DNA of 64,000 bases, from assembly GCF_001425865.1 (NCBI RefSeq), contig NZ_LMDS01000004.1, positions 1,368,947 through 1,432,946 of the forward strand, written 5' to 3'. How positions within the stretch are numbered: the stretch's first letter is position 1; every line of letters begins with the position of its first letter. Below the pieces are notes generated by a model, which ran no database searches, was not told the origin of the DNA, and saw only the letters and a program-made list of their open reading frames with translations. The position numbers and the translations under genes were made by a program. This DNA is from Rhizobacter sp. Root404. GTDB taxonomy: Bacteria > Pseudomonadota > Gammaproteobacteria > Burkholderiales > Burkholderiaceae_C. Positions 1-12,445 of the stretch are shown one piece after another.

Positions 1-207
1 CTTGCCGGTCGGCACGTTGACCATCGGGCGGATCGCGTAGCACTTGAACAGGTCGGTGTGCTCGATCACCTTCTGCGGGCTCGAGTAGGCGCGCCGGAAG
101 TGGATCGCGCCGTACAGTTTCAGCAGGTGCTGGATCGCCTGCTCGATCACGTCGCCGGACAGGTTGTCGGCGTCGATCAGCAGGGCCACACGGGTGTCGT
201 CGTTCAT
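1..207 (-). CDS. NYN-domain (DUF88/LabA-like) protein, 5' part only
   Basis: The gene starts at 207 and runs off the left edge, so only the first 69 codons are visible. The N-terminus has the NYN-type motif VALLIDADN, whose aspartates sit where the metal-binding acid residues of this PIN-like nuclease fold lie. It is followed by a helix and [12 protein letters not shown], also typical of the family. NYN proteins are putative RNases acting in the cytoplasm. The ATG overlaps the pyrC stop by four bases (ATGA), so the two genes are probably co-transcribed and translationally coupled. The fold call is good; substrate and C-terminal domains cannot be judged. Confidence 0.8.
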   Translation of the reverse strand, partial: MNDDTRVALLIDADNLSGDVIEQAIQHLLKLYGAIHFRRAYSSPQKVIEHTDLFKCYAIRPMVNVPTGK

Positions 208-1247
208 GCAGCGCTTTCGGCGAGTTGCCACGCCAGGCTTTCGCCGCCGCGCAGGGGTTTGAGGGTCGCTTCGCCGAACGGCAGCGACTCGGGCAGCGTC
301 CAGGCCTGGCGACGCAAGGTGACGGTGCCGGCGTTGCGCGGCAGGCCGTAGAAGGCGGGGCCGTTGAAGCTGGCGAACGCCTCGAACTGGTCGAGCGCAC
401 CGGCTGCATCGAACGCCTCGACATACAACTCGAGCGCCGACAACGCCGTGTAGCACCCGGCGCAGCCGACCGCGTGCTCCTTCAGGTGCGCGGCGTGCGG
501 CGCGCTGTCGGTGCCGAGGAAGAACTTCGTGCTGCCGGACGTGACGGCCGCGACCAGCGCGCGGCGGTGCTCCTCGCGCTTGAGCACCGGCAGGCAGTAG
601 TAGTGCGGGCGGATGCCGCCGGTGAAGATCGCGTTGCGGTTGTAGAGCAGGTGGTGTGCGGTGACGGTGGCGCCGACGAAACTGTCCGCTTCGGCGACGT
701 ACTGCGCCGCCTCGCGCGTGGTGATGTGCTCGAACACGATCCGCAGTTCCGGGAAATCGCGCCGCAGCGGGATCAGCTTGGTGTAGATGAACGCCTTCTC
801 GCGGTCGAACAGGTCGATGTCGCTGTCGGTGACTTCGCCGTGGACCAGCAGCGGCATGCCCGCGCGCTGCATCGCCTCGAGCGTCTTGTAGGTCTTGCGC
901 AGGTCGGTGACGCCGGCGTCGCTGTTGGTCGTCGCGCCGGCCGGGTACAGCTTCAGCGCCACCACGCCGGCCGCCTGGGCGCGGGCGATCTCGTCGGGCG
1001 GCAGCGTGTCGGTGAGGTACAGCGTCATCAGCGGTTCGAACGCGACGCCTTCGGGCACCGCCGCCAAGATGCGCTCGCGGTACGCGACTGCCTGTTCCGC
1101 GGTCGTGACCGGCGGCTTCAGGTTCGGCATGATGATCGCGCGGGCGAACTGGCGGGCGGTGTCGGGCACGACGGCCGCGAGCGCCGCGCCGTCGCGCACA
1201 TGCAGGTGCCAGTCGTCGGGGCGGGTGAGTGTGATCTCGTTCGTCAT
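204..1247 (-). CDS. pyrC: Dihydroorotase (PyrC type, class II)
   Basis: It catalyses the reversible cyclisation of N-carbamoyl-aspartate to dihydroorotate, the third step of pyrimidine synthesis. The 347 residues match the usual length of E. coli-type PyrC (348). The metal ligands are visible: H14-x-H16 in [10 protein letters not shown], the carboxylated lysine near K99 ([13 protein letters not shown]), H136 in LVHGEVTD, a histidine in FEHITT, and the catalytic aspartate in GTDSAPH. An in-frame ATG lies six codons upstream (1265), but the family N-terminus begins at the ATG at 1247. It overlaps the downstream NYN gene by four bases. Confidence 0.96.
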   Translation of the reverse strand: MTNEITLTRPDDWHLHVRDGAALAAVVPDTARQFARAIIMPNLKPPVTTAEQAVAYRERILAAVPEGVAFEPLMTLYLTDTLPPDEIARAQAAGVVALKLYPAGATTNSDAGVTDLRKTYKTLEAMQRAGMPLLVHGEVTDSDIDLFDREKAFIYTKLIPLRRDFPELRIVFEHITTREAAQYVAEADSFVGATVTAHHLLYNRNAIFTGGIRPHYYCLPVLKREEHRRALVAAVTSGSTKFFLGTDSAPHAAHLKEHAVGCAGCYTALSALELYVEAFDAAGALDQFEAFASFNGPAFYGLPRNAGTVTLRRQAWTLPESLPFGEATLKPLRGGESLAWQLAESAA

Positions 1248-1269
1248 GGCGGCCGATTCTCGCACCCAA

Positions 1270-1296
1270 CAAAAAGAAGGGCGCCCGAAGGCGCCC
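1270..1296 (-). terminator. Rho-independent terminator of the gltIJKL operon
   Basis: A perfect 7-bp stem (GGGCGCC 1279-1285 with GGCGCCC 1290-1296) closes a 4-base loop. Read on the minus strand it is followed by a T-rich tract (TTCTTTTTG). It lies about 20 bases after the gltL stop and before pyrC, so it ends the transporter transcript and separates it from pyrC. Confidence 0.85.
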
Positions 1297-1317
1297 GCTG
1301 TCCTGTAGCGCGAAGCT

Positions 1318-2052
<735 letters not shown>

Positions 2053-2071
2053 GGTGATGGACTCTCTTCTC

Positions 2072-2740
2072 TCAACGGATGATGGCGATCTTCTTCTGCA
2101 GCCGGCGCACGAGCATCGACAGGCTGAAGCAGATCACGAAGTAGACGACCGCGGCGAACAAGTAGGCCTCGACCGGGCGGTTGAAGTTCTTGCCCGCGAC
2201 CTCGAAGCCCTTCAGCAGGTCGTAGGCGCCGATCGCGTAGACCAGCGACGTGTCCTGGAACAGGATGATCGTCTGGGTCAGCAGCACCGGCAGCATGTTG
2301 CGGAAGGCCTGCGGCAGCACGATCAGCTGCATGCACTGCTTGTAGGTCATGCCGACCGCGTAGCCGGCATTGACCTGGCCCTTCGAGACCGACTGGATGC
2401 CGGCGCGCATGATCTCGGAGTAGTAGGCCGCCTCGAACACCGTGAAGGTGATGATGGCCGACAACTCCGCGCCGAGCGACTTGCCGATCAGCAGCGGGAT
2501 CAACAGGAAGAACCACAGGATCACCATCACCAGCGGGATCGAGCGCAGCGTGTTGACGTAGAACGCCGCCGCCATCACCAGCCACTTCTTGCCCGACAGC
2601 CGCATCAGCGCGAGGATCGTGCCGATGATGATGCCGCCGACCATCGCGATCAGCGTCAGCTGCACCGAGAAGATCAGGCCCTTGAGGATGAAGTTGGTGA
2701 TCAGGTTCCAGTTCAGGAAGCCGAAGTCGAGGGCCGTCAT
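2072..2740 (-). CDS. gltK: Glutamate/aspartate ABC transporter, permease GltK
   Basis: Inner-membrane permease of 222 residues with about five hydrophobic segments and the HisM/GltK-type EAA loop ([20 protein letters not shown], about residues 104-123) that docks on the ATPase. N-terminal [20 protein letters not shown] is the usual first transport-domain helix. The start ATG overlaps the gltJ stop by four bases (2737-2740), so equal translation of the permease pair is expected. Confidence 0.92.
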   Translation of the reverse strand: MTALDFGFLNWNLITNFILKGLIFSVQLTLIAMVGGIIIGTILALMRLSGKKWLVMAAAFYVNTLRSIPLVMVILWFFLLIPLLIGKSLGAELSAIITFTVFEAAYYSEIMRAGIQSVSKGQVNAGYAVGMTYKQCMQLIVLPQAFRNMLPVLLTQTIILFQDTSLVYAIGAYDLLKGFEVAGKNFNRPVEAYLFAAVVYFVICFSLSMLVRRLQKKIAIIR

Positions 2741-3444
2741 TTGCCGGCTCCCACCATGCCGGGGACGGCGACCTTGTGCTCGATCACCAGCGCGATGCGG
2801 TTGATCGCGAAGGCGGAGATGAAGTACAGGAACGACACGGCCAGGTAGACCTCGACGCCGCGCGAGGTCTCCTCAGCAGCCTGCTGCGCAAAGAAGGTGA
2901 GCTCGGCGATGCTCACCGCGAACGCGACCGACGAGTTCTTGATGATGTTCATCGATTCGCTGGTGAGCGGCGGAATGACGATGCGGAACGCCATCGGCAT
3001 GATCACGTAGCGGTAGACCTGCGGCAGCGTGAGGCCCATTGCGAGGCCGGCGTAGCGCTGGCCCTTGGGCAGGGTCTGGATGCCGGCCTTGACCTGCTCG
3101 GCGATCCGCGCCGAGGTGAAGAAGCCCAGGCCGAACACGACCAGCAGGAAGCTCGGCACGGCGCGCAGCGGCAGGAAGATCGCCGGCAGCACGTGGTACC
3201 AGACGAACAATTGCACCAGCAGCGGCACGTTGCGGAAGAGTTCGGTCCACGCCTCGCCGAACCAGGACAGCGCCTTGCTCGGCACCGTGCGCAGGATGCC
3301 GATCAGCGAGCCGACGACCAAGGCGATCACGAGTGCCAGCAGTGCGACGGACAGCGTCCAGCCCCAGGCCGACATCAACCACTGCAGGTAGGTCTGCCCG
3401 CCTCCGGTGTCCTGGAAGAACACCTGCCAATCCCATTTTCCCAA
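2737..3444 (-). CDS. gltJ: Glutamate/aspartate ABC transporter, permease GltJ
   Basis: Inner-membrane permease of 235 residues, with a longer N-terminus than GltK as is usual for GltJ. The EAA-type loop reads ARIAEQVKAGIQTLPKGQRY. PLLVQLFVWYHVLPAIF is typical of PAAT permeases. It forms the heterodimeric channel with GltK and lies between gltI and gltK. The 142 bases before it hold a terminator-like hairpin (3490-3525), so permease expression should be lower than that of the binding protein. Confidence 0.92.
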   Translation of the reverse strand: MGKWDWQVFFQDTGGGQTYLQWLMSAWGWTLSVALLALVIALVVGSLIGILRTVPSKALSWFGEAWTELFRNVPLLVQLFVWYHVLPAIFLPLRAVPSFLLVVFGLGFFTSARIAEQVKAGIQTLPKGQRYAGLAMGLTLPQVYRYVIMPMAFRIVIPPLTSESMNIIKNSSVAFAVSIAELTFFAQQAAEETSRGVEVYLAVSFLYFISAFAINRIALVIEHKVAVPGMVGAGK

Positions 3445-3489
3445 GGCTCGCTCCCGCTGATTTCGTTATGTGCCCGTTCGACCGCCGGC

Positions 3490-3525
3490 AAAAAGAAAAC
3501 GCGGCGCAGAAGGCTCCACGCCGCG
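3490..3525 (-). terminator. Terminator/attenuator between gltI and gltJ
   Basis: CGCGGCG (3500-3506) pairs perfectly with CGCCGCG (3519-3525) across a 12-base loop. On the minus strand the stem is followed by TTTTCTTTTTG. It sits inside the operon, 61 bases after the gltI stop and 45 before gltJ, so it probably terminates part of the transcripts and favours the binding protein. Confidence 0.75.
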
Positions 3526-3586
3526 CTCGACCCAATGTAAGCAAACTTCGCGCCGGGTGGCGCTAGGGCTTACCTCAGGCCGCCGG

Positions 3587-4489
3587 TCACTTCTTCGCGT
3601 AGGCCTCGGCCGGCTTGTCGTTCGGGTTCGCGATCGCGTTCTTCAACGACGCCGACATCGCCATGCCGACCGTCGCATTGCGCGGCGGGATCGGCGACAT
3701 GAACCACTTGGTGTAGATCTTGTCGAGCTCGCCGCTCTTCATCAGGCCGATCACGGTGTCGTCGACCAGCTTCTTGTAGGCCGGGTCGTCCTTCGGGATC
3801 ATGATCGCGATCGGCTCTTCGGACAGCGACTCGCCGACGATCTTGAATTCGGCCGGGGCCTTCGAGTTGACGATCAGGCCGGCGAGGATGTTGTCGTCCA
3901 TCACGAACGCGTCGGCACGGCCCGATTCGAGCAGCAGGAACGAATCGGCGTGGTCCTTGCCGAACAATTCCTTGAAGTCCACGCCGGCGCCCTTCTCGTG
4001 CTTGCGCAGCAGTTGCACGGAGGTGGTGCCGGTGGTGGTCGCGACGGTCTTGCCGTTCAGTTGGGCGATCGAGGTGATGCCGGAGTTGGCCTTCACGGCC
4101 GTGCGCACGTTGGTCACGAACGTGGTCGGCGCGAACGACACCTGGCCCTGGCGCGCGGTGTTGTTGGTGGTCGAGCCGCATTCCATGTCGACGGTGCCGT
4201 TCTGCACCAGCGGCACGCGGTTGGCCGAGGTCACGACGGTGTACTCGACCGGCATGGTCGGCGCCTTGAGGTTGGCCTTGATCGCGTCGGCGATCTTCAA
4301 GCAGACGTCGACGTGGTAGCCGGTGTACTTGCCGTCGCCCGTGGTGTAGGCCAGCGGGGCCGACGAATCGCGCGTGCCGATGACGATCTTGCCGGCGGAC
4401 TTGATCTTGGCCAGCGTGTCGGCAGCCTGCGCGACGGTGACCGTGCCACAGGCCAACACGGCGGCGAGTGCGAGGGCGAGCTTCTTCAT
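3587..4489 (-). CDS. gltI: Glutamate/aspartate ABC transporter, periplasmic binding protein
   Basis: A 300-residue binding protein with a clean Sec signal (MKKLALALAAVLACGTVTVAQA, cleaved after AQA). The mature part starts with DTLAKIKSAGKIVIGTRDSS and carries the family motifs CGSTTNN and SFAPTTFV, and SGRADAFVMDD. It captures glutamate/aspartate in the periplasm and delivers it to GltJK. An upstream in-frame ATG (4573) is rejected: the signal peptide begins at 4489 and AGGA lies eight bases ahead. It is first in the operon and followed by a partial terminator. Confidence 0.93.
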   Translation of the reverse strand: MKKLALALAAVLACGTVTVAQAADTLAKIKSAGKIVIGTRDSSAPLAYTTGDGKYTGYHVDVCLKIADAIKANLKAPTMPVEYTVVTSANRVPLVQNGTVDMECGSTTNNTARQGQVSFAPTTFVTNVRTAVKANSGITSIAQLNGKTVATTTGTTSVQLLRKHEKGAGVDFKELFGKDHADSFLLLESGRADAFVMDDNILAGLIVNSKAPAEFKIVGESLSEEPIAIMIPKDDPAYKKLVDDTVIGLMKSGELDKIYTKWFMSPIPPRNATVGMAMSASLKNAIANPNDKPAEAYAKK

Positions 4490-4627
4490 TCGGAGGTCCT
4501 TAAGGGGTTGTAGAACTGGAAACAACGGATTGTTGCGGTTGCACGCCGACGTGTAATCGGTAGGCACCCGCAAACTCAGGGTAATGCCGGAGAACGGGCA
4601 TCGAACGCCAGCGCAAAGTTCGTGCCA

Positions 4628-6055
<1,428 letters not shown>

Positions 6056-6088
6056 GGTGGTCCTCGGTCGGTCGGTTCGTTCGGCGGA

Positions 6089-7222
<1,134 letters not shown>

Positions 7223-8134
7223 CTACTCGGTGCGCGACACCATGGTCTGGATCAGCGTCTCGAGCTGCGCGCTCATCGGCAGGTCCAGGCTCACGCCGGA
7301 GGGCAGCTTGCGCAGGAACCAGCGGTTGTAGCGGCGCTCGATCTCGCGGTCCTCGGCGAGCGCGTGGAAGGTGTCGTTGACCAGCCTCGTGAGCTGGGGA
7401 TCGCCCTTGCGGTACATCACGCCGTACGGGTCGTACGACAGGAAGTCGCCGGTGACGACGTAGTCGGCCTGCGCCTTGTTCTGCGCGAGCAGGCCGTAGA
7501 GCAGCACGTCGTCGGTGGCGAATGCATCGACCGTGCCAGTCGCGAGCTGCGCAAACGACGCGGCATGGTCGGCGGCGACGACGATCGTCATGTCGACCTT
7601 GAACTTCGTGGCGAGCTCGCGCATCGTCTTCTCGTTGGTCGTGCCGGCGGTGACCACCACCTTCTTGCCGGCGAGATCGCGGAAGGTCCTGACCGGCGAC
7701 CCCTTCTTCACCAGCAGCTTGGTGCCGGAGACGAACATCGTCGGCGAGAACGCGACCTGCTTCTGGCGCTCCAGGTTGTTGGTGGTCGAGCCGCATTCGA
7801 GGTCGACCTGGCCGGAGACCACCGCCGGAATTCTCGATTCGGGAGTCACCGCCTTCCACTGGATCGCGACCGTGCGGCCGACCTCCTCGCTGATCGCGTC
7901 GACGAGCAGCCGGCACAGGTCGATCGAATAGCCGATCGGCTCGCCGCGTGCCGAGAGGTAGGAGAACGGGATCGACGATTCGCGGTGGCCGATCGTGATC
8001 GAGCCGGTCTCGCGCGCCTTGGCGAGCGTGCCGGTGAGTTGGGTGGGCGCCGGCGCGGTCTGCGCGGCGGCGAACGAGGCCGCCAGCGCCACCAGGGCGC
8101 CCACGGCGAGTCGGACGATGAACGCGCGTTTCAT
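7223..8134 (-). CDS. Second amino-acid ABC binding protein, GltI-like, without own permease
   Basis: A 303-residue periplasmic binding protein with a signal peptide (hydrophobic 9-24, cleavage near FAAAQ). It shares GltI features: the start of the mature fold (ITIGHRESSIPFSYL), CGSTTNNLERQKQVAFSP, and TGTVDAFATDD. It is a paralogue of gltI at 3587. No permease or ATPase gene adjoins it, so it probably feeds GltJKL or works with the asparaginase downstream. The stop lies 51 bases before ansB; the start lies seven bases after the symporter stop, so it is likely in the same operon as both. Confidence 0.88.
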   Translation of the reverse strand: MKRAFIVRLAVGALVALAASFAAAQTAPAPTQLTGTLAKARETGSITIGHRESSIPFSYLSARGEPIGYSIDLCRLLVDAISEEVGRTVAIQWKAVTPESRIPAVVSGQVDLECGSTTNNLERQKQVAFSPTMFVSGTKLLVKKGSPVRTFRDLAGKKVVVTAGTTNEKTMRELATKFKVDMTIVVAADHAASFAQLATGTVDAFATDDVLLYGLLAQNKAQADYVVTGDFLSYDPYGVMYRKGDPQLTRLVNDTFHALAEDREIERRYNRWFLRKLPSGVSLDLPMSAQLETLIQTMVSRTE

Positions 8135-8141
8135 CGCGGGC

Positions 8142-9446
8142 TCAGGCGGAGATCGGGTGCGCCAGGGCTGCGGCCTCGGCGTCGATGACCTTCAGGTTCG
8201 CCTCGGCGGCGTCTTCGGACAGCAGCTCGCCTTCCCATTTCGCCACCACCGCGGTGGCGATCGAGTTGCCGACGGCGTTCGTCGCCGAGCGGCCCATGTC
8301 GAGGAAGGTGTCGACGCCCAGGATCAGCAGCAGGCCGGCTTCCGGGATGTTGAACTGGTTCAGCGTCGCGGCGATCACCACCAGCGAGGCGCGCGGCACG
8401 CCCGCCATCCCCTTGGAGGTCAGCATCAGGATCAGCAGCATCGTGATCTGCGTGCCGATCGGCAGCACGATCCCGTAGGCCTGCGCGATGAACAACACCG
8501 CGAAGGTGCAGTACATCATCGAGCCGTCGAGGTTGAACGAGTAGCCCATCGGCATCACGAAGCTCGAGATCTTGCGCTTCACGCCGAACCGGTCGAGCGC
8601 GTCGAGGATCTTCGGGTACGCGGCTTCCGAGCTGGCAGTCGCGAACGACAGCAGGAACGCCTCCTTGATCAGCACCAGCAGCTTGAACACGCGCGGCCCG
8701 AGGAACAGGAAACCCGCCCCGACCAGCACCGCCCAGAGCACGAACAGGCCGAGGTAGAAGTCGCCCATGAAGACCGCGAACTTCAGCAGGATCTCGAGGC
8801 CGTTGACGGCCACCGTCGCAGCCATCGCGGCCATCACGGCCAGCGGCGCCAGCTTCATCACGTAGCCGGTGATCTTGAGCATGGCGTGCGAGAGCTCGTC
8901 GATCGCCGCGACCAGCGTCTTGGCCTTGTCGCCGAGCGCCGCGAGCGCGACGCCGAAGAACATCGAGAACACGACAATCTGCAGGATTTCGTTGTTCGCC
9001 ATCGCCTCGGCGAACGACTTCGGCACCAGGTGGCTGACGAAATCCTTCAGCGTGAACTTGCTCGTCGCCAGATTGGCCGAGGCGCCGATGTCCGGCAGCG
9101 GCAGGCCCAGGTTCTTGCCCGGCTCGAGCAGGTTGGCCATGACCAGGCCGAGGATCAGCGAGATCAGCGACGCGGTCACGAACCAGCCCAGCGCCTTGCC
9201 GAACACGCGCCCGACCGAGGCCGCGTCACCCATGTGCGCAATGCCGACGACGAGCGTGGAGAACACCAGCGGGCCGATCAGCATCTTGATCAGCCGCAGG
9301 AACACGTCGGACATGATCGAGATATAGCCGGCGATCTGCGCTGCGGTCTTCTTGTCCGGGAAACTGGTGAAAACCATGTAGCCCAGGATGATCCCGATGA
9401 CCATCGCGATCAGGATCCAGGCCGCTGGCGGCAGTCGCTTCTTCAT
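8142..9446 (-). CDS. Dicarboxylate/amino acid:cation symporter (DAACS family)
   Basis: A 434-residue inner-membrane symporter for C4-dicarboxylates or acidic amino acids. The family's core signatures are present: the serine-rich hairpin SFATASSEAAYP, the NxDG motif in YSFNLDGSMMY, GVPRASLVV, and the substrate-binding DMGRSATNAVGN with the arginine that binds the side-chain carboxylate. An ATG 46 codons upstream (9584) is not used: the first membrane segment starts right after the ATG at 9446. It could import aspartate/glutamate or export or import fumarate and succinate; sequence alone does not settle this. Confidence 0.9.
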   Translation of the reverse strand: MKKRLPPAAWILIAMVIGIILGYMVFTSFPDKKTAAQIAGYISIMSDVFLRLIKMLIGPLVFSTLVVGIAHMGDAASVGRVFGKALGWFVTASLISLILGLVMANLLEPGKNLGLPLPDIGASANLATSKFTLKDFVSHLVPKSFAEAMANNEILQIVVFSMFFGVALAALGDKAKTLVAAIDELSHAMLKITGYVMKLAPLAVMAAMAATVAVNGLEILLKFAVFMGDFYLGLFVLWAVLVGAGFLFLGPRVFKLLVLIKEAFLLSFATASSEAAYPKILDALDRFGVKRKISSFVMPMGYSFNLDGSMMYCTFAVLFIAQAYGIVLPIGTQITMLLILMLTSKGMAGVPRASLVVIAATLNQFNIPEAGLLLILGVDTFLDMGRSATNAVGNSIATAVVAKWEGELLSEDAAEANLKVIDAEAAALAHPISA

Positions 9447-9582
9447 GAAAATTATCGCCCCTTGATGTCGTTGATTCCAACGCCGGTGCTCTTCGGCACG
9501 GCGGTATGACGCTGCGTTCGAACAGCGGCGGAACTTTAGGGGCGAGGCCGAATCGGCGCCAATGCTGAATCTCCGCGACGCC

Positions 9583-9597
9583 ATGCATGCGATGCAT
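9583..9597. promoter_or_regulatory. Perfect 6-3-6 ATGCAT palindrome, candidate operator
   Basis: Two ATGCAT boxes flank GCG. Each box is self-complementary, so the site reads as both a direct and an inverted repeat. It lies 137 bases upstream of the symporter start and just after the LysR gene, where the promoter of the symporter/binding protein/asparaginase/aspartase operon is expected. LysR-family binding is a guess from position. Confidence 0.4.
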
Positions 9598-9600
9598 AGC

Positions 9601-9623
9601 GGCTCAGGGCAAACCCTTGAGCC
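9601..9623 (-). terminator. Hairpin after the LysR gene
   Basis: GGCTCAGGG (9601-9609) pairs with CCCTTGAGCC (9614-9623) with a single bulged T and a 4-base loop. It follows the LysR stop at 9636 on the minus strand. There is no U-tract after it, so termination efficiency is uncertain. Confidence 0.45.
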
Positions 9624-9635
9624 GGTGGTCGGCCC

Positions 9636-10553
9636 CTAGCGGGAGGACGCCAGGAAATCCCAGAGCGCGACGGCGCCCGGCTTGCTGTGGCGCGCCATCT
9701 CCGGGCGCTCGCGGTAGATGCGGATGTCCATCTCGATCTCGTGCACGCCGGCGGGCGCCGCGCGCACCAGGCGCTTGCTCTTCAGTTCCTTGCGCACCGA
9801 GCTCGCGGGCAGGAACGCCAGGCCGTGGCCTTCGAGTGCCATCGCCTTCAGTCCCTCGGCCATGTCGGTCTCGTAGATCGGCTCGAGCTGCAGCGGCTCG
9901 GGGGCGAGCTTGGTGATCACCTCGACCAGCCGGCCCAGGTAGGCACCGGCGGCGTAGCTCAGGAACGGCACCGACTGGCCCGGCGCGGCCGGCAGGCTGA
10001 ACAGCGGCTGGCCGTCGGCGTCGCCCTTCGCGTAGGCGCACAGCGTCTCGTGGCCCAGGCTCATCATCTCGTAGCGATCCGGGTTGAGCTGCAGCGGCTG
10101 GGACGGGTGGTGGTAGGCCAGCAGCAGGTCGCAGCTGCCTTCGACCAGGTGCATGACCGCGTCGTGCACGTTCAGCGCGATCAGCCGGCTCTTGGTCGCG
10201 CCGAAGCGCTTGCGCAGGTCCATCACCCAGTGCGGAAAGAACGTGAACGCCAGCGAGTGCGGCACCGCGAACTCGATCATGTCGTGCCCGGCCGCCTTGT
10301 GGCTGCGCATCATGTTGCGCGTGGCCTGCAGCGCGCCCAGGATTTCCAGCGCCTGGGCGTGCAGGGTTTCACCCGCGGCGGTCAGGCGGGTGGGATAGGA
10401 GGAGCGGTCGACCAGGTCGATGCCGGCCCAGGCCTCGAGCGACTGGATGCGCCGCGAAAACGCCGGCTGCGTGACATGCCGCAACTGCGCCGAGCGCGAG
10501 AAGCTGCGCGTCTCGGCCAGGCTGACGAAATCTTCGAACCACTTGGTCTCCAC
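9636..10553 (-). CDS. LysR-family transcriptional regulator
   Basis: A 305-residue regulator. Residues 1-60 are a LysR winged helix-turn-helix with the unusual opening METKWFEDFVSLAETRSFSR and the helix QPAFSRRIQSLEAW. The remainder is the effector-binding domain. The N-terminus resembles the HypT/YjiE branch of LysR proteins. It lies immediately upstream of, and in the same orientation as, the symporter to aspartase genes, so control of acidic amino-acid and asparagine use is a reasonable inference. The effector is unknown. Confidence 0.88.
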   Translation of the reverse strand: METKWFEDFVSLAETRSFSRSAQLRHVTQPAFSRRIQSLEAWAGIDLVDRSSYPTRLTAAGETLHAQALEILGALQATRNMMRSHKAAGHDMIEFAVPHSLAFTFFPHWVMDLRKRFGATKSRLIALNVHDAVMHLVEGSCDLLLAYHHPSQPLQLNPDRYEMMSLGHETLCAYAKGDADGQPLFSLPAAPGQSVPFLSYAAGAYLGRLVEVITKLAPEPLQLEPIYETDMAEGLKAMALEGHGLAFLPASSVRKELKSKRLVRAAPAGVHEIEMDIRIYRERPEMARHSKPGAVALWDFLASSR

Positions 10554-10584
10554 GGCGCCCAGTGTAGCGGCGCCGCATCGCGGC

Positions 10585-12435
10585 TCAGGCCGCCAGCGTC
10601 AGGTCCGGGGCGGCTTCGGCGTCGGCCTCGCTGCTCTGCTGCAGCCGCCACATGTCGGCGTAGCGGCCGTTCAGCGCCAACAGCTCGGCGTGCGTGCCGC
10701 GTTCGAGAATGCGGCCCAGTTCCATCACCAGGATCTGGTGCGCGTCGACCACCGTCGACAGCCGGTGCGCGATCACGAGCGCGGTCTTGTTGCGGGCGGC
10801 GCTGCGCAGTTCTTCCTGGATCGCGCGCTCGTTGGCCGAGTCGAGGGCCGAGGTCGCCTCGTCGAAGATCAGCACCGGCGGGTTCTTCAGCAGCGTGCGC
10901 GCGATCGCGACGCGCTGCTTCTCGCCGCCGGAGAGCTTCAGCCCGCGCTCGCCGACCATCGTGTCGTAGCCCTTCGGCGTCGAAGCGATGAACTGGTGGA
11001 TGTGCGCGGCCTTCGCGGCGCCCTCGACTTCCTCGCGCGAGGCGCCGGTGCGGCCATACGCGATGTTGTATTCGACCGTGTCGTTGAACAGCACCGTGTC
11101 CTGCGGCACGATGCCGATCGCCTGCCGCAGGCTCTGCTGCGTGACATGGCGGATGTCCTGCCCGTCGATCGAGATCGCGCCGGCGTTCACGTCGTAGAAG
11201 CGGAACATCAGCCGCGCCAGCGTGCTCTTGCCCGAGCCCGACGGCCCGACCACCGCGACCGTCTTGCCGGCCGGGATCTCGAAGCTCACGCCGTGCAGGA
11301 TCTCGCGGTCGGCGTCGTAGCCGAAGCGCACGTCGTCGAAGCGCACCGCGCCACCCCGGTTGATCAGCGGCTGCGCGTCGGGCGCGTCGGCGATCTCGCG
11401 GTTCTGGCCGAGCAGCGCGAACATCTTCTCCATGTCGATCATCGACTGCTTGATCTCGCGGTAGATCACGCCAAGGAAGTTCAGCGGGATGTACAGCTGG
11501 ATCATCAGCGCGTTGACCAGCACCAGGTCGCCCAGGCTCAGCGTGCCGGCGACCACGCCGAGTGTGGCCCGCCACACCAGCAGCGTGACGGCGGTCGCGA
11601 TGATCAGGCTCTGGCCGACGTTGAGCACCGACAGCGAGGTCTGCGACTTGATCGAGACCTTCTCGAGCCGCTGCAGGTTCTCGTCGTAGCGGCCCTGCTC
11701 GAACTTCTCGTTCGAGAAGTACTTGACCGTCTCGTAGTTGATCAGCGCGTCGACCGCGCGGGTGTTGGCCTTGCTGTCCTGCTCGTTCATCGCGCGCCGG
11801 AAGTGGGTGCGCCACTCGGTCACGGTGATCGTGAACGTGATGTAGACCGCCAGCGCACCGAATGCGATCGCCGCGAACCAGCCGTCGAACTTGGCCGACA
11901 GCAGCGTGATCACGAGCGTGATCTCGACCAGCGTCGGCAGGATGTTGTAGATCGTGTAGTTCAGCAGCGACTGGATCGAGCGCGAGCCGCGCTCCATGTC
12001 GCGCGAAACGCCGCCGGTCTGGCGCTCGAGGTGGAAGCGCAGGCTCAGCGCCAGCAGGTGCTCGAACGCCTCCAGCGACACCCGCCGCGCGATCCGCGCC
12101 GCCACCGGATAGAACAGGTATTCGCGCAGCTCGGTGAAGGCCGTGATCGACAGGCGCAGCAGCCCGTACGCCACCAGCAGCGCGACCGGCACCGCCAGCG
12201 CGGTGCGCGGGTCGCCGGGCTTCAGGTCGAGCGCGTCGACCAGCTGCTTGAGCACCAGCGGCACGCCGATGTTGGCGAGCTTGGCGGCGACCAGGAAGGC
12301 GAGCGCGATGAGCACCCGCCAGCGCCATTGCCACAGGTAGGGCAGCAGCTTGCGCAGCGTGGCCAGGTCGGAGCGGGGGGCGGCGTTCGGGCCCGTCGGA
12401 GGGGCGGGCGGGAGCGGAAGGGAATGACTGCGCAT
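10585..12435 (-). CDS. Atm1-type ABC exporter (fused membrane and ATPase domains)
   Basis: A 616-residue half-transporter with six membrane helices (about residues 35-330) and a C-terminal ATPase. The ATPase has Walker [10 protein letters not shown], signature LSGGEKQR and Walker B VLIFDEATSALD. The membrane domain contains ALINYETVKYFSNEKFE, the hallmark of the Atm1/HMT1/ABCB7 branch, which exports glutathione-linked sulfur or metal conjugates. It would work as a homodimer in the inner membrane. The cargo is inferred from the family only. The stop lies 31 bases before the LysR gene. Confidence 0.9.
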   Translation of the reverse strand: MRSHSLPLPPAPPTGPNAAPRSDLATLRKLLPYLWQWRWRVLIALAFLVAAKLANIGVPLVLKQLVDALDLKPGDPRTALAVPVALLVAYGLLRLSITAFTELREYLFYPVAARIARRVSLEAFEHLLALSLRFHLERQTGGVSRDMERGSRSIQSLLNYTIYNILPTLVEITLVITLLSAKFDGWFAAIAFGALAVYITFTITVTEWRTHFRRAMNEQDSKANTRAVDALINYETVKYFSNEKFEQGRYDENLQRLEKVSIKSQTSLSVLNVGQSLIIATAVTLLVWRATLGVVAGTLSLGDLVLVNALMIQLYIPLNFLGVIYREIKQSMIDMEKMFALLGQNREIADAPDAQPLINRGGAVRFDDVRFGYDADREILHGVSFEIPAGKTVAVVGPSGSGKSTLARLMFRFYDVNAGAISIDGQDIRHVTQQSLRQAIGIVPQDTVLFNDTVEYNIAYGRTGASREEVEGAAKAAHIHQFIASTPKGYDTMVGERGLKLSGGEKQRVAIARTLLKNPPVLIFDEATSALDSANERAIQEELRSAARNKTALVIAHRLSTVVDAHQILVMELGRILERGTHAELLALNGRYADMWRLQQSSEADAEAAPDLTLAA

Positions 12436-12445
12436 CGAGTGAGTG

